From: an uncultured Saprospirales bacterium
Lineage (GTDB): Bacteria > Bacteroidota > Bacteroidia > Chitinophagales > Saprospiraceae
Assembly (NCBI GenBank): GCA_937864265.1
Contig: CALMIR010000070.1
Location: forward strand, 1-64,000
Reading direction: 5' to 3'
Length of the DNA stretch: 64,000 nucleotides
This document shows, in pieces, positions 43,901 through 52,869 of this stretch (the first letter of the stretch is position 1; each line of letters begins with the position of its first letter). The notes under the pieces are model-generated. The model worked only from the letters and a program-made list of their open reading frames with translations, had not been told where the DNA came from and did no database searches. The position numbers and the translations under genes were made by a program.

Positions 43901-46900
43901 AATTGTACTCTTTAGGGATAAAAAAATGTACCCTTGTGCCATACCGCCTTCCTGTTATTGCACCAAAGATGAAGTCATCATAGTGAATGGTCAGTGGACG
44001 GCGATTGTAGCGGTTGAACAACGCAACGAGGTCATTCATAACGGCAGTGCTGCCCTTCCTGTCGGGTATGGTGTCCGGTCGGCCTCGTCCGTCGTCCTCC
44101 ATAGTGATATGGCATCCATCGGTTTCAATTTTCACGGACAGGAGAAAATGCCCCGCCTCCTTGCGGTTGCGGATACCCTTTTCCACGGCGTTTTCCGCAT
44201 GTATTTGTAGGAGCATGGAAGGAACGGCTGTTTCCTCCAACTCGTCTTCACCTTGCGGCAAATCGAATGAAACGACCAACCCCTCTCCAAAACGCACCTG
44301 TTGTATTTTTAGATAGTTCTTTACGATTTCGAGTTCTTTTACCAGGGAGTGAAATGTTTTCCCAGATTGTGTGTTCTCGAAAAGGATATCCACGTTTTCC
44401 GACAGCCGCCCGATTATGATGGCTGTGTCAGTATCTTTTCGGTAACGGCTCTGGACCCAGTGCAAAGCATTGTTTATGAAATGGGGATTGAAAAAGTTGG
44501 ACAGCGCCCTGATTTGTAGCGCATCCCGCTCCCGCTTCGATTTCTCCAATTCGGCTTCGTGACGATTTTTTAAATAAAACCAGGTAAACGGGATGGCCAA
44601 TATGACCAACGCCAACCCAATCCATGTCCAAGGGTTTTCACTGGGCAACTGGGGTACAGTGAAATACCAGGCAGCCTGCCCCGACACTACGTTGTGCTTG
44701 TAGGCCGTGACGTGCAGCACGTAGCTGCCTTTCGGCAAATAGGGCATTTCGCCATTTCGTTCTTTGGTTTGGCTACGCCAAAAAAGGGTATCCCCCTGCC
44801 TGTTCACAACGGCGATATTGAAAAACAGGTCGTTCTTCAATAAGACATTTCCCACAGGAGAAAACTCAAAACGGATATTGCGCTTCTTGGCCGGCAAGCG
44901 GCCAAGTTGACCATCTGCCAAGCTGATTTTAGTATCACCTGCTGTGAAATAATTGAGCTGCAACCGGGTGGCAGACGTGTCAAATTGTAGTCGCTTAGGA
45001 TCTAGTCGAATAGCACCTTCCTGCGTCCCCAGCCAGAGGAAGCCCTTACTATCGAACAACACCGCGTTCTGTTCCGACCCTCCACCGGGTATATCTTGGC
45101 CATATTGAAGGGTGAAGATGCGGGGCCGTGTGCCGTCGTATGCTTTATCAAAAAAATAGACGGCACGTTCACTCCCTACCACCAAGTAATTGGGGGTATT
45201 CTGAAGAAAAGAGACCGTTGATGTATCGATACCGGGTAATTCGATTTTTTCCAAAGAGTCAAAGATATTGTCGTGTAAGAAGTCGAATAGATGGGCATGA
45301 GACAAGCGGTAAAGACCGTTGTGGCCGCCTAGCCAGAGATTCCCCCAACCGTCGAGGCAAGTACTAATAACCCCCACGCTGCGGGGCATTTCGGGGGAAC
45401 GCAGCCAGGTGACGACAGTGTCCTGCACGGGGTCGTAACAGGCGATGCCCTGCGAGATGCGCCCCAGCCAGAGACGCCCGGCTTGATCTTCGGTGATGGT
45501 GAGTACGTTGTCGAGTAGTAGCCCCTTTTCTTTTCCAATAATGCGGATAGAAGCAAGGAGGCCATTAACCTCAGTCCCAATTCCCAGACCATAAGAAGCC
45601 AGACCGAGGCCGATTTTTCCATCAGAAAGCTGGTAGGCGTAAAAGCCGACAATATCGCCCAGCCCCAATTGCTTGGCCGTGGTTAGTTGGCCGTCTTTGA
45701 TAGACAGCAGTCCGCCCTCATATTCTGATAGGAAATAGAGCGTGCCGGATTGGCTTCTTATCCCTCCGGGCAGGATGCGCAGGGAGGCGTCAGTAAAGTG
45801 CTGACGACGCAGGTTTTTTCCATCGAATACGGTAAGGCCACCAATGCCGCCGTAGCCGCCCATCCAGATTTGCCATTGGTTGTCTTCCACGATGGTGTGG
45901 AGGCCGCCGACCATTTCTGGGTTCGTTTCATCGAAATGGAGTAGGTTATCGATCACCCTCACGATGCCGTTGGAGTTGCCGTACCACCAATCGCCGTTCC
46001 TATCCTGAGCGATGGACATCCTAGGGAACTCCCCGCTGAGCGGGCCAAGCCGATGATGGGGCTGGCCGAGGTGGTCCATTTCGTAGAGGTGCCATTGATG
46101 ATTGGTTTCGTCTTCGACGATAATGCCAGGAAAGGCAGCCTTGCTTTTACGTGCCCAGAAATGGATGTCTATAGGTGTAATGGCATAGCCCTTGCGGTCA
46201 TTTGGCAGCACGGGGACTATAGGGCTGATTTTTTCTTGCGAATACCAGTAAGGTTTATCCTCCATCCTGATGATGCCCGCCAATTTGCCATTTTCCAAAA
46301 AATAGGGTTGTAGGCCACCTATTTTAGTGGTTTGAGTCTGCCACTCATTATTGGCTTGGTAGAAATAGTTGAAACTTGATTCGCTTTTTGGCTTTATGCC
46401 GATGTAACCGATGCCATTTGTGAATTGATTGATAATATGAAACTCTTCTGTAGAACTATCAAAGGGAATATTGAGGGGGTGTGCATCCCGCAGGAAGCTG
46501 TCCTGCGCTGCATCATAACGATAGGGATACAGGGATAGGTCGTACAACTGTGGACTTTGGAGACTCAGATGGTGCAACCATTTATCCCCGCCCAAGTTGT
46601 ATTTGTGCCAAGCACCATTGGGGGCTATGCGCACCATCCACAGGTTTTGCAAAGAACCGTGGCAGAACCAGATGCCGTGTTCATCCTCCGTAGCATAAGC
46701 CAGTGAGGTAGGCATGTTAAGGCTGGGCAGGTGGTAGTGCGTCCAATTTACGCCATCGAATCGGGTGAGGTGTTCACCATTGCTGTAGTATATCCAAGCC
46801 TCGCCGTTTTGTGCAAAATTGATGAATGCCTCGGGGTAGAGTAAGCCATTGGCTGTGGTGTATCGGTGCTGGTAGGGCTGTTGGGCATGGCAAAGCACTG

Positions 46901-46964
46901 CCAGCCACACCAGCCAGCAGGCGGTGAGTAGGTAAGGTTTCCACTTTGTGCGGCGAGGTGGCAT
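43887..46964 (-). CDS. Beta-propeller sensor histidine kinase of LytS type
   Basis: The 1025-aa protein has a signal peptide (residues 1-27), a periplasmic region of about 700 residues made of propeller-like repeats (several GxxWLGxxxGLxRL-type stretches, e.g. WGNLWLGGHNGLYRL), a Y_Y_Y-like domain before one membrane helix (about 775-797), and a cytoplasmic LytS-type kinase. The His lies in NFFNPHFINNALHW near residue 827. ATPase motifs are ENAVEKGIRN and DDGRGRP; the usual final lid is weak. This is not a full hybrid two-component system: the regulator is a separate LytTR protein. Confidence 0.9.
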   Translation of the reverse strand: MPPRRTKWKPYLLTACWLVWLAVLCHAQQPYQHRYTTANGLLYPEAFINFAQNGEAWIYYSNGEHLTRFDGVNWTHYHLPSLNMPTSLAYATEDEHGIWFCHGSLQNLWMVRIAPNGAWHKYNLGGDKWLHHLSLQSPQLYDLSLYPYRYDAAQDSFLRDAHPLNIPFDSSTEEFHIINQFTNGIGYIGIKPKSESSFNYFYQANNEWQTQTTKIGGLQPYFLENGKLAGIIRMEDKPYWYSQEKISPIVPVLPNDRKGYAITPIDIHFWARKSKAAFPGIIVEDETNHQWHLYEMDHLGQPHHRLGPLSGEFPRMSIAQDRNGDWWYGNSNGIVRVIDNLLHFDETNPEMVGGLHTIVEDNQWQIWMGGYGGIGGLTVFDGKNLRRQHFTDASLRILPGGIRSQSGTLYFLSEYEGGLLSIKDGQLTTAKQLGLGDIVGFYAYQLSDGKIGLGLASYGLGIGTEVNGLLASIRIIGKEKGLLLDNVLTITEDQAGRLWLGRISQGIACYDPVQDTVVTWLRSPEMPRSVGVISTCLDGWGNLWLGGHNGLYRLSHAHLFDFLHDNIFDSLEKIELPGIDTSTVSFLQNTPNYLVVGSERAVYFFDKAYDGTRPRIFTLQYGQDIPGGGSEQNAVLFDSKGFLWLGTQEGAIRLDPKRLQFDTSATRLQLNYFTAGDTKISLADGQLGRLPAKKRNIRFEFSPVGNVLLKNDLFFNIAVVNRQGDTLFWRSQTKERNGEMPYLPKGSYVLHVTAYKHNVVSGQAAWYFTVPQLPSENPWTWIGLALVILAIPFTWFYLKNRHEAELEKSKRERDALQIRALSNFFNPHFINNALHWVQSRYRKDTDTAIIIGRLSENVDILFENTQSGKTFHSLVKELEIVKNYLKIQQVRFGEGLVVSFDLPQGEDELEETAVPSMLLQIHAENAVEKGIRNRKEAGHFLLSVKIETDGCHITMEDDGRGRPDTIPDRKGSTAVMNDLVALFNRYNRRPLTIHYDDFIFGAITGRRYGTRVHFFIPKEYNYELS

Positions 46965-47152
46965 TCAGTGTAGTGGATTTTTGATGGCAAAATAAGGGAA
47001 TAACAGGAAAGGTGGCGCAAATGGCCATGAAATTGGAGCGACATGGGCATGAAACTGCTTTGCCGAAGCATCAACTTTGAACTAGGATTGAGATGGGCGC
47101 TCAAAAGCAGTCATTCCGAATTTATACCAGGGGCATAAAAACATTACAATTT

Positions 47153-48406
47153 CTACCCAGAATAGAATGCGGCTTCCATTTCGTCTTGCTCCCGCTTTGG
47201 TATTCCGATATTTTTAGCCGCTACTCGCCAGTCTTTCACCGCATGTTTAACCTGAGTTAAAATGTTTTTCATTTCTGATTGATTCAACTCGAAAAATGCC
47301 CCCACACTCATTGCTAGTTCAAAATCAAGCGCATTATTATCCATATCAATATTCAAAGATAAGCCAACTTTATCAGTAGAAGGATTTAGGTCATATGCCG
47401 GAGACAGGCACCAGCCAGCATTTGACAAAAGAAACCCGTGGTTGCGCAAATGGTCGTCGGTGTTGGAAACCGCGATATTAAATACGATACGGCGCCATAA
47501 TTGGTGCAAATCATCCCTAATATTTGCCCCCGAAAACCTAATAAATTCAGCGAGTTCGAGATAACTTGGCGTATGATTTTTCAGGGACTCTTCGCTGTTA
47601 CCCGTCATGGTCATGGCAGAAGCAAAATGTATCCGCTCGCCTTGAAAACGGTCAAATCGCTTGGTCAAAAAAGTGTGGTAGTTACCGCTTACTTTCAACA
47701 GTTTGGATACTGACATGCTGATACCTGCTCTCACCGCCAGTTGGTATAGTAAAAATTCCCACGCACCGTGGTCTGTTGCATCGGTTTTTGATGGAAACTT
47801 AGCTATCCACAAGTCGCCTTGTTCGCCTACGAGATTTGACTTGGGGCGAGCTCCCCCAAGAGAAGAGCCAGGAGTCACCAGAAGAGATAGCCATTTACTT
47901 ATATCTCTATCTGTTTCATCGGCCGCTACCATATCAGCCGCATATTGCAGTTCACGGACGGATGAGAGCGGCGGAATGGGCGTGGAAGGGTTATTGTCTA
48001 AAAATGGGCCTGCGGGGTCTAACTTAAATCGCAATGCTCCCATACGGCTCTCATCTTGTACCCCTAGCAGGAAATCAATATCGTATAAAGTCGGCGTAGC
48101 ATTGCCAGCATCTCTTGCCCTTTGCGCAGCGCGTCTTTTCATCAGCATGCGTCCCCATCGGTCTGGCATGGAATCTAGAAAAACGCCAAAATTGTCTTTG
48201 CTCTGAGCGAATTGTGGCCCTGAATGCCATCCAATATCGGGGTCAAGCAAATATTGCTCTTTTGACTGTATCCAGGTCGGTTCATACTCAAAACTAAAGG
48301 CTTTTTTCCCTTTTGCCTGGTGCGCAGAAAGGATACCTACAAGTTTAGGATTACTCATTCCAAACCAGTGGGCATACACCCATATATCTGTTTTACCTGT
48401 TGCCAT
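47153..48406 (-). CDS. hipA: HipA-family Ser/Thr kinase toxin
   Basis: HipA kinases phosphorylate a translation factor such as GltX and cause growth arrest. The 417-aa protein has the couple_hipA N-terminal domain and a C-terminal kinase core with KFPSKTD (nucleotide-binding Lys), TKRFDRFQGERIHFASAMTM, the catalytic NIAVSNTDDHLRNHGFLL and metal-binding AYDLNPS. An SLGGARPKS loop fits the HipA P-loop-like Ser motif. Length and order (antitoxin first, 1 nt gap) are normal. Confidence 0.92.
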   Translation of the reverse strand: MATGKTDIWVYAHWFGMSNPKLVGILSAHQAKGKKAFSFEYEPTWIQSKEQYLLDPDIGWHSGPQFAQSKDNFGVFLDSMPDRWGRMLMKRRAAQRARDAGNATPTLYDIDFLLGVQDESRMGALRFKLDPAGPFLDNNPSTPIPPLSSVRELQYAADMVAADETDRDISKWLSLLVTPGSSLGGARPKSNLVGEQGDLWIAKFPSKTDATDHGAWEFLLYQLAVRAGISMSVSKLLKVSGNYHTFLTKRFDRFQGERIHFASAMTMTGNSEESLKNHTPSYLELAEFIRFSGANIRDDLHQLWRRIVFNIAVSNTDDHLRNHGFLLSNAGWCLSPAYDLNPSTDKVGLSLNIDMDNNALDFELAMSVGAFFELNQSEMKNILTQVKHAVKDWRVAAKNIGIPKREQDEMEAAFYSG

Positions 48407-48407
48407 A

Positions 48408-48704
48408 TCAAGAGCCGGTAAGCAGCTTCAAATCTTGGAGTTTTCTACCCATTTCATCGTCTGCGGCCAGTTTTAAAAAATCATCGTGCAAGCCTAAAAC
48501 CCTAAGCACGTTGAAGTAGTTCCCAATAGACACGCCTGGATCCCCTTTTTCTACCTGTGCCAGTGTTGTTCGGTGGATATCAGCCCTTTCTGCTACTTGC
48601 AAGGCTGTTAGCTTACGTCTTTTTCGCGCCAATTTGATGTTTTCGCCTACTTGCTCAAGCATTTTTTGATGCTTGGGAAATAGCAATGTCTTTTTGTTTT
48701 TCAT
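48408..48704 (-). CDS. hipB: HipB-type XRE antitoxin
   Basis: The 98-aa protein has an XRE helix-turn-helix (about residues 18-75: NIKLARKRRKLTALQVAERADIHRTTLAQVEKGDPG). It should bind HipA and repress the pair. Only 3 bp separate its start codon from the 20-bp palindromic operator, which fits autoregulation. Confidence 0.93.
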   Translation of the reverse strand: MKNKKTLLFPKHQKMLEQVGENIKLARKRRKLTALQVAERADIHRTTLAQVEKGDPGVSIGNYFNVLRVLGLHDDFLKLAADDEMGRKLQDLKLLTGS

Positions 48705-49149
48705 AGAAAGCTGGTTATTTCTGACAAAATTAATAATTATGTCAGAAATAACCAGCTTTTTAATTTAAAATAACTTTGCCAAGTTTTATCCATCTAGTTA
48801 GTGAATACGGCATCAATAGAAAAGCATGCCACCATGCAACCGCTTTGAAAAAGCTTTAAATCACAATAATTGTCAAAGAATGTAAATAATCTGCAGTGGG
48901 CTGGCTGGTCTTTCAAAACCTGACATGACGAACATCGGTACATATTCTCGGAATTTTCGTACAGGGTTATTACAAAATATCCAAATAACTGTATTGTTTA
49001 ACAAATCAGGTTGGTTTGAGTATAGTGAGGAAACATTTCATGGCTTGAAAAAGGTATTTCATTGGTAAGTTTGTCTGGTTTGGTGGATGGGCTGCGGAAT
49101 AAATAGAGGGCGTGGGGCATATTTGTGGCAACAAAAGCAGATTAGCCAT
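48705..49149. other. 445-bp gap upstream of hipBA and before the small-protein cluster
   Basis: Apart from the hip operator at 48707-48759, nothing recognisable is present. The open frame around 49087 precedes the ATG at 49150 and is not counted as coding. Confidence 0.6.
48707..48759 (-). promoter_or_regulatory. hipBA operator-promoter: 20-bp inverted repeat
   Basis: Left arm 48707-48726 and right arm 48740-48759 are perfect reverse complements over 20 bases, around a 13-nt A/T spacer. A minus-strand -7-type box, TAATTTTG, lies at 48732-48725, overlapping one arm and the spacer. HipB bound to the arms would block it, as expected for autorepression. Confidence 0.9.
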
Positions 49150-49386
49150 ATGCCAACTACGATCATTAAGGTTTACCACAATACTTACCGCAAATGGGCG
49201 AAGGGCGTAAGGGTTAGGCTCTCGTTCGATGCCTCGCAGGGCGGCTTTTCAAGGGATGCCTATACCGATGAAAACGGCACGGCCATCATTGAACATTCTT
49301 CCTCTGGCATGGCTACGGTCTATATTGATGGGAAGGAGAAGGGGCGAATGCGGACGCCGGGAACGGGGCAGTTTAGTGTAAATTGA
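49150..49386 (+). CDS. Small 78-aa protein with carboxypeptidase-regulatory-like pattern
   Basis: The ATG at 49150 is preferred to the upstream open frame. The sequence (GVRVRLSFDASQGGFSRDAYTDENGTAIIEHSSSGMATVYIDGK) has the alternating beta pattern of a small Ig-like/carboxypeptidase-regulatory sandwich. No signal peptide is seen. It is followed by a zinc-ribbon gene. Function unknown. Confidence 0.65.
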   Translation: MPTTIIKVYHNTYRKWAKGVRVRLSFDASQGGFSRDAYTDENGTAIIEHSSSGMATVYIDGKEKGRMRTPGTGQFSVN

Positions 49387-49413
49387 ATAAGTACCATTTC
49401 AAAATTCAACAAA

Positions 49414-49617
49414 ATGACTTGTTTCCGTTGCGGACATGAAAGCGGGTTTTGGAATATCCGCGTGTACTACTCCTGCAAAGCCCCTCATTGCAGGCTTCAC
49501 GCAATTCTTATCTGTGAAAAATGCCTTGAAGCGATGGGGGCGGTAAAAGGAATTTTTGGCATAAAAACATGCCCAGTTTGTAAAGTTGGAGAAATGAAAA
49601 AGCATGGAATGGGCTAG
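49414..49617 (+). CDS. Small zinc-ribbon protein (67 aa)
   Basis: Three Cys pairs (CFRCG, CEKC, CPVC) plus single Cys and His residues suggest one or two zinc knuckles. The gene is 27 nt after the preceding ORF. It may be a nucleic-acid or adaptor protein; no family is recognised. Confidence 0.7.
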   Translation: MTCFRCGHESGFWNIRVYYSCKAPHCRLHAILICEKCLEAMGAVKGIFGIKTCPVCKVGEMKKHGMG

Positions 49618-49684
49618 CAAAGATTCATTTCTTATAACAAAATAGCTGACAATCATTACACAAAAAACGCTTATTCAAGCCATT

Positions 49685-50611
49685 ATGTTGAAATTTAAGA
49701 AACAAAGGAGGTGGGGTAAATCGCTGTTGTTGCTGGGATTGGCATGGGGCAGTGGTGCAATAAGATCAATTGCCCAAGACATTCCCCCGCCTTCCATGGT
49801 TTTTGTAGCAGGTGGCACATTTGAAACGGGCGACCTTTTTGGCGACGATAAGCATGACACCATTCCTGTTAGAACAGTGCTGGTATCTGCTTTTTATATC
49901 AGCAATTATGAAATTACTTTCGGGCAATACGATGCTTTTTGTGAGGATACAGGCCGCAAAAAACCTTCTGATTTATTTACCAAAGGGCGGGGCGACTACC
50001 CCGTGGTCAACGTGAGCTGGTATGATGCTGTGGAATATTGTAACTGGAGAAGCGAAGAAGAGCAGTTGGAGCCTGTTTACGTATTGGAAAAACCTGATTC
50101 TACCGACCAGTTAACGTGGGCTGCCACTTCTCAGCCAAATAAGAACGGCTACATGTTGCCAACGGAAGCGGAATGGGAGTTTGCAGCTCGGCAGCGGGGT
50201 GAAAAAATCAGGTTTGGAAACGGGAAAAACACCTGCCATATTTCTGAAATCAACTACTATTTCTTCGTTGGTAATCCTGTCATACCCGACAAAAAAGCAT
50301 ATGAAGAAGTGGTAACCTCACTTAATACCGTTGAGAAGACGCACCAATCGAGAAAAGTGTACGAAGTGGGCTACAATTCGCTTGGTCTGTATGCCATGTC
50401 CGGGAATGTGGCCGAGTGGTGCCATGATGAGCGCTACGAAGAAAGGCTTGTGCCCCCAAGCCTTGAGGAGTCGGCCATACAGCAAGTAAAAGGGGTACGT
50501 GGAGGTTCCTTTATGTATGGGTGTTTTTGTAGCCGCGTAGCTTTTCGTGACCAAGCCAGGATGCCCGATGAAAAAGCCATTGATATAGGGTTTCGGGTAG
50601 TCAGGCATTGA
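49685..50611 (+). CDS. Formylglycine-generating-enzyme-like (SUMF1 fold) exported protein
   Basis: The 308-aa protein has a signal-type N-terminus (to about residue 30) and the FGE-sulfatase fold: MVFVAGGTFETGD, ISNYEITFGQY, YPVVNVSWYDAVEYCNW, LPTEAEWEFAARQR, GNVAEWCHD, VRGGSFMYG and GFRVVRH. Most Bacteroidota members with this fold are not true sulfatase activators. Two Cys occur in the GCFC stretch near the C-terminus, but their spacing is not that of the classic catalytic pair. No sulfatase is adjacent. Confidence 0.88.
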   Translation: MLKFKKQRRWGKSLLLLGLAWGSGAIRSIAQDIPPPSMVFVAGGTFETGDLFGDDKHDTIPVRTVLVSAFYISNYEITFGQYDAFCEDTGRKKPSDLFTKGRGDYPVVNVSWYDAVEYCNWRSEEEQLEPVYVLEKPDSTDQLTWAATSQPNKNGYMLPTEAEWEFAARQRGEKIRFGNGKNTCHISEINYYFFVGNPVIPDKKAYEEVVTSLNTVEKTHQSRKVYEVGYNSLGLYAMSGNVAEWCHDERYEERLVPPSLEESAIQQVKGVRGGSFMYGCFCSRVAFRDQARMPDEKAIDIGFRVVRH

Positions 50612-50704
50612 GTTGTGGATATAGAAATCCCCATCTTTTATCAATAACTTGTTTTCAAAAGTTAGCGAATCATCGCTTTTCCATAAATTAATTTTTCTTC
50701 TTAC

Positions 50705-50998
50705 ATGGCATATTACAAAGTGTTTAGGAACTGTCCTTCCTGTGGTGCTTCAGAACCGTACGACCATACCAATCCAATGAATAAATGTTGGGATTGCAAA
50801 AGTGTTTATTGCGTTGCATGCTCTACTTCAACTAAGGGATTTGGGCAATGTCCTAGCTGTGGCAGCGCTACTATAATGGATCCTGTAGATGTAGTACACA
50901 TGCTTTGTGGTCCAGAATGGTGGGGCTGGAGCCAAGAAGGAAGATGCTGGAAAACCGGGGCAGGTTGGAATGAATCGGAGTATGAAAAAATGGATTAG
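50705..50998 (+). CDS. Small Cys-rich zinc-ribbon protein (97 aa)
   Basis: Four Cys pairs (CPSCG, CWDC, CVAC, CPSCG) make two zinc-ribbon modules in the first 60 residues; the C-terminus is Trp-rich (PEWWGWSQEGRCW). It is the second small zinc protein in this patch. Function unknown. Confidence 0.72.
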   Translation: MAYYKVFRNCPSCGASEPYDHTNPMNKCWDCKSVYCVACSTSTKGFGQCPSCGSATIMDPVDVVHMLCGPEWWGWSQEGRCWKTGAGWNESEYEKMD

Positions 50999-51033
50999 CA
51001 AGTCCACGATGTTTTTAAAAAATCCTCAATTAT

Positions 51034-52311
51034 ATGAAAGTGTTTATCTACTTAACAATTCTAATTTTCGCAGGAATCCAGAGTGTTATAAGCCAATCCT
51101 GCCTGCCGAGTGGTATTACCTTTACCACGCAGGCGCAAATTGATGCTTTTTCCACAAACTATCCTGGCTGTACCATCATAATTGGAAATGTAACAATTGA
51201 TGGATTAACAAATAACGCAATAACAAATTTGAGCGGCCTGTCTCAACTCTCTTCTGTTGGAGGCGGTCTGTATGTTACAACTAATACCGCGTTAACAGAC
51301 TTGACGGGATTAAATAATCTCAACTCTATTGGAGGATATTTAAGCATTGCTACTAATAGTGGTTTAACGAGTTTGACGGGATTAAATAATCTAAGCTCTA
51401 TTGGAGGTTTTTTAAGAATTTATAACAATAGCAACTTAACAAGTTTGACTGGGTTAAATAATCTAAACTCTATTGGAGGGTATTTAGAAATTAGCTGGAA
51501 TTCTGCCTTGACAAGCTTGACGGTATTCAACAATCTTACTTCGATAGGGACGTATCTAACTATTCATCAGAATAACCATATAACTAGCCTAATTGGATTA
51601 AATAACATTAACGTGACAATATCTAATCTTACCCTTACTAATAACGTTATGTTAAATTTGTGCGAAATCCCACCTATCTGCGAGTACCTTTCAATTCCTT
51701 CAAATCCAGCTACCATCTTCTCCAATAGTCCCAACTGCGTTATTCGAGCTAATGTCGAAGCCGCTTGTCTTGCACTCCCCATCACCCTACTCTCCTTCCA
51801 AGCCCAGCCCCAAAAAACCAACACCCACCTTACTTGGCGCACCGCCTCCGAGACGAACAACGACCGCTTCGAGGTGGAACACTCCCGCAATGGGGTGTCT
51901 TTTGAAGCTATTGGTACACTTGCAGGCCAAGGCACCACTACCGAACCGCATGACTATGCCTTTACCCATGAGCGGCCCGGCCACGGCACGCACTACTACC
52001 GCCTGCGGCAAGTAGATTTTGATGGGCGGTTTAGCTACTCGGATATCGTGAGTGTGGATATAGATAACCACGAGGGGCTGAAAAATGTGATTCTTTGGCC
52101 GAACCCTACCACAGGTATTGTACAGTTGGATATAAAACTGGATGAGGGCGTCAGCTATGCCGTTTCAGATGCATTGGGGCGCATGCTAATCCAAGGCCAA
52201 CTCGTTACACCGTACATTGACCTTTCGGCGCTGCCCGATGGTACATATACCATGCACCTGACTAACGCAATCCATGTCACAGCACGGCGTATTTTAAAAG
52301 CCAGCAATTAA
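51034..52311 (+). CDS. T9SS-exported receptor-L/LRR-like repeat protein
   Basis: The 425-aa protein has a signal peptide (about residues 1-21), several receptor-L/LRR-like repeats of about 24 residues (LTGLNNLNSIGGYL and similar, residues 60-200), a spacer, and a C-terminal type A T9SS sorting domain (WPNPTTGIVQLDIKLD ... LSALPDGTYTMHLTNA ... RRILKASN). The DNA of the repeats is itself near-identical with a unit of about 72 nt. It is expected on the cell surface or outside. Confidence 0.88.
   Translation: MKVFIYLTILIFAGIQSVISQSCLPSGITFTTQAQIDAFSTNYPGCTIIIGNVTIDGLTNNAITNLSGLSQLSSVGGGLYVTTNTALTDLTGLNNLNSIGGYLSIATNSGLTSLTGLNNLSSIGGFLRIYNNSNLTSLTGLNNLNSIGGYLEISWNSALTSLTVFNNLTSIGTYLTIHQNNHITSLIGLNNINVTISNLTLTNNVMLNLCEIPPICEYLSIPSNPATIFSNSPNCVIRANVEAACLALPITLLSFQAQPQKTNTHLTWRTASETNNDRFEVEHSRNGVSFEAIGTLAGQGTTTEPHDYAFTHERPGHGTHYYRLRQVDFDGRFSYSDIVSVDIDNHEGLKNVILWPNPTTGIVQLDIKLDEGVSYAVSDALGRMLIQGQLVTPYIDLSALPDGTYTMHLTNAIHVTARRILKASN
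51240..51500 (+). repeat. Near-identical ~72-bp tandem DNA repeats inside the repeat protein gene
   Basis: Copies of a unit containing TTGACGGGATTAAATAAT and TCTATTGGAGG recur about every 72 nt and encode the GLNNLNSIGG motif. Their similarity at silent sites points to recent duplication and possible copy-number change. Confidence 0.75.
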
Positions 52312-52322
52312 CTGCAAGGACT

Positions 52323-52757
52323 ATGAAAAATCGTATCCGTACCAAACCCTCCTACATCGCCGCCCTATTATTCATGGTGCCCATCGTGGGTTATGCGCTT
52401 TATGGAGGCATTTTGCTGTTGACTCACCCCTATGCTGACGGGGGCGATGCTCAAACCGGGGTTATATTCTTTGGGTTGGCTACACTGGCTTTTGCTGGTT
52501 TCATGGGCTTCCTCCTTATGAAAGGCTTCCTGTATGTGATGAATTTCAGCATCTGTTTCGATGAACAAAACGTGGAGATCAACACCTACCTCGGCGAGCG
52601 AACTGTATTTCGATGGGAGGACTTACAAGAGGTAAACCGCTACGATACCGGGGAACTGGAAATGGTACTAAAAACGGGCAAAGCCATAAAGTTCAAGAGT
52701 CGGATGCTGGATATGGCGCAGTTTTTCAGGGCATACAGCCAAGCTAAGACTGTTTGA
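52323..52757 (+). CDS. Uncharacterised 144-aa membrane protein
   Basis: Two membrane helices lie at about residues 14-33 and 47-75, with a cytoplasmic or periplasmic C-terminal beta-rich domain (VEINTYLGERTVFRWEDLQEVNRY) that recalls bacterial PH-like domains. It starts 11 nt after the preceding gene. Function unknown. Confidence 0.68.
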   Translation: MKNRIRTKPSYIAALLFMVPIVGYALYGGILLLTHPYADGGDAQTGVIFFGLATLAFAGFMGFLLMKGFLYVMNFSICFDEQNVEINTYLGERTVFRWEDLQEVNRYDTGELEMVLKTGKAIKFKSRMLDMAQFFRAYSQAKTV

Positions 52758-52869
52758 TCTTTATTATTACGCGCTGTCAACAACAAGATCAAAATCAAGC
52801 GCATCGCCTCTAGAGATACCAATACAACACCTCTCAGGTTTCAAATCCACACCGCGATTGGCAAGGGCA

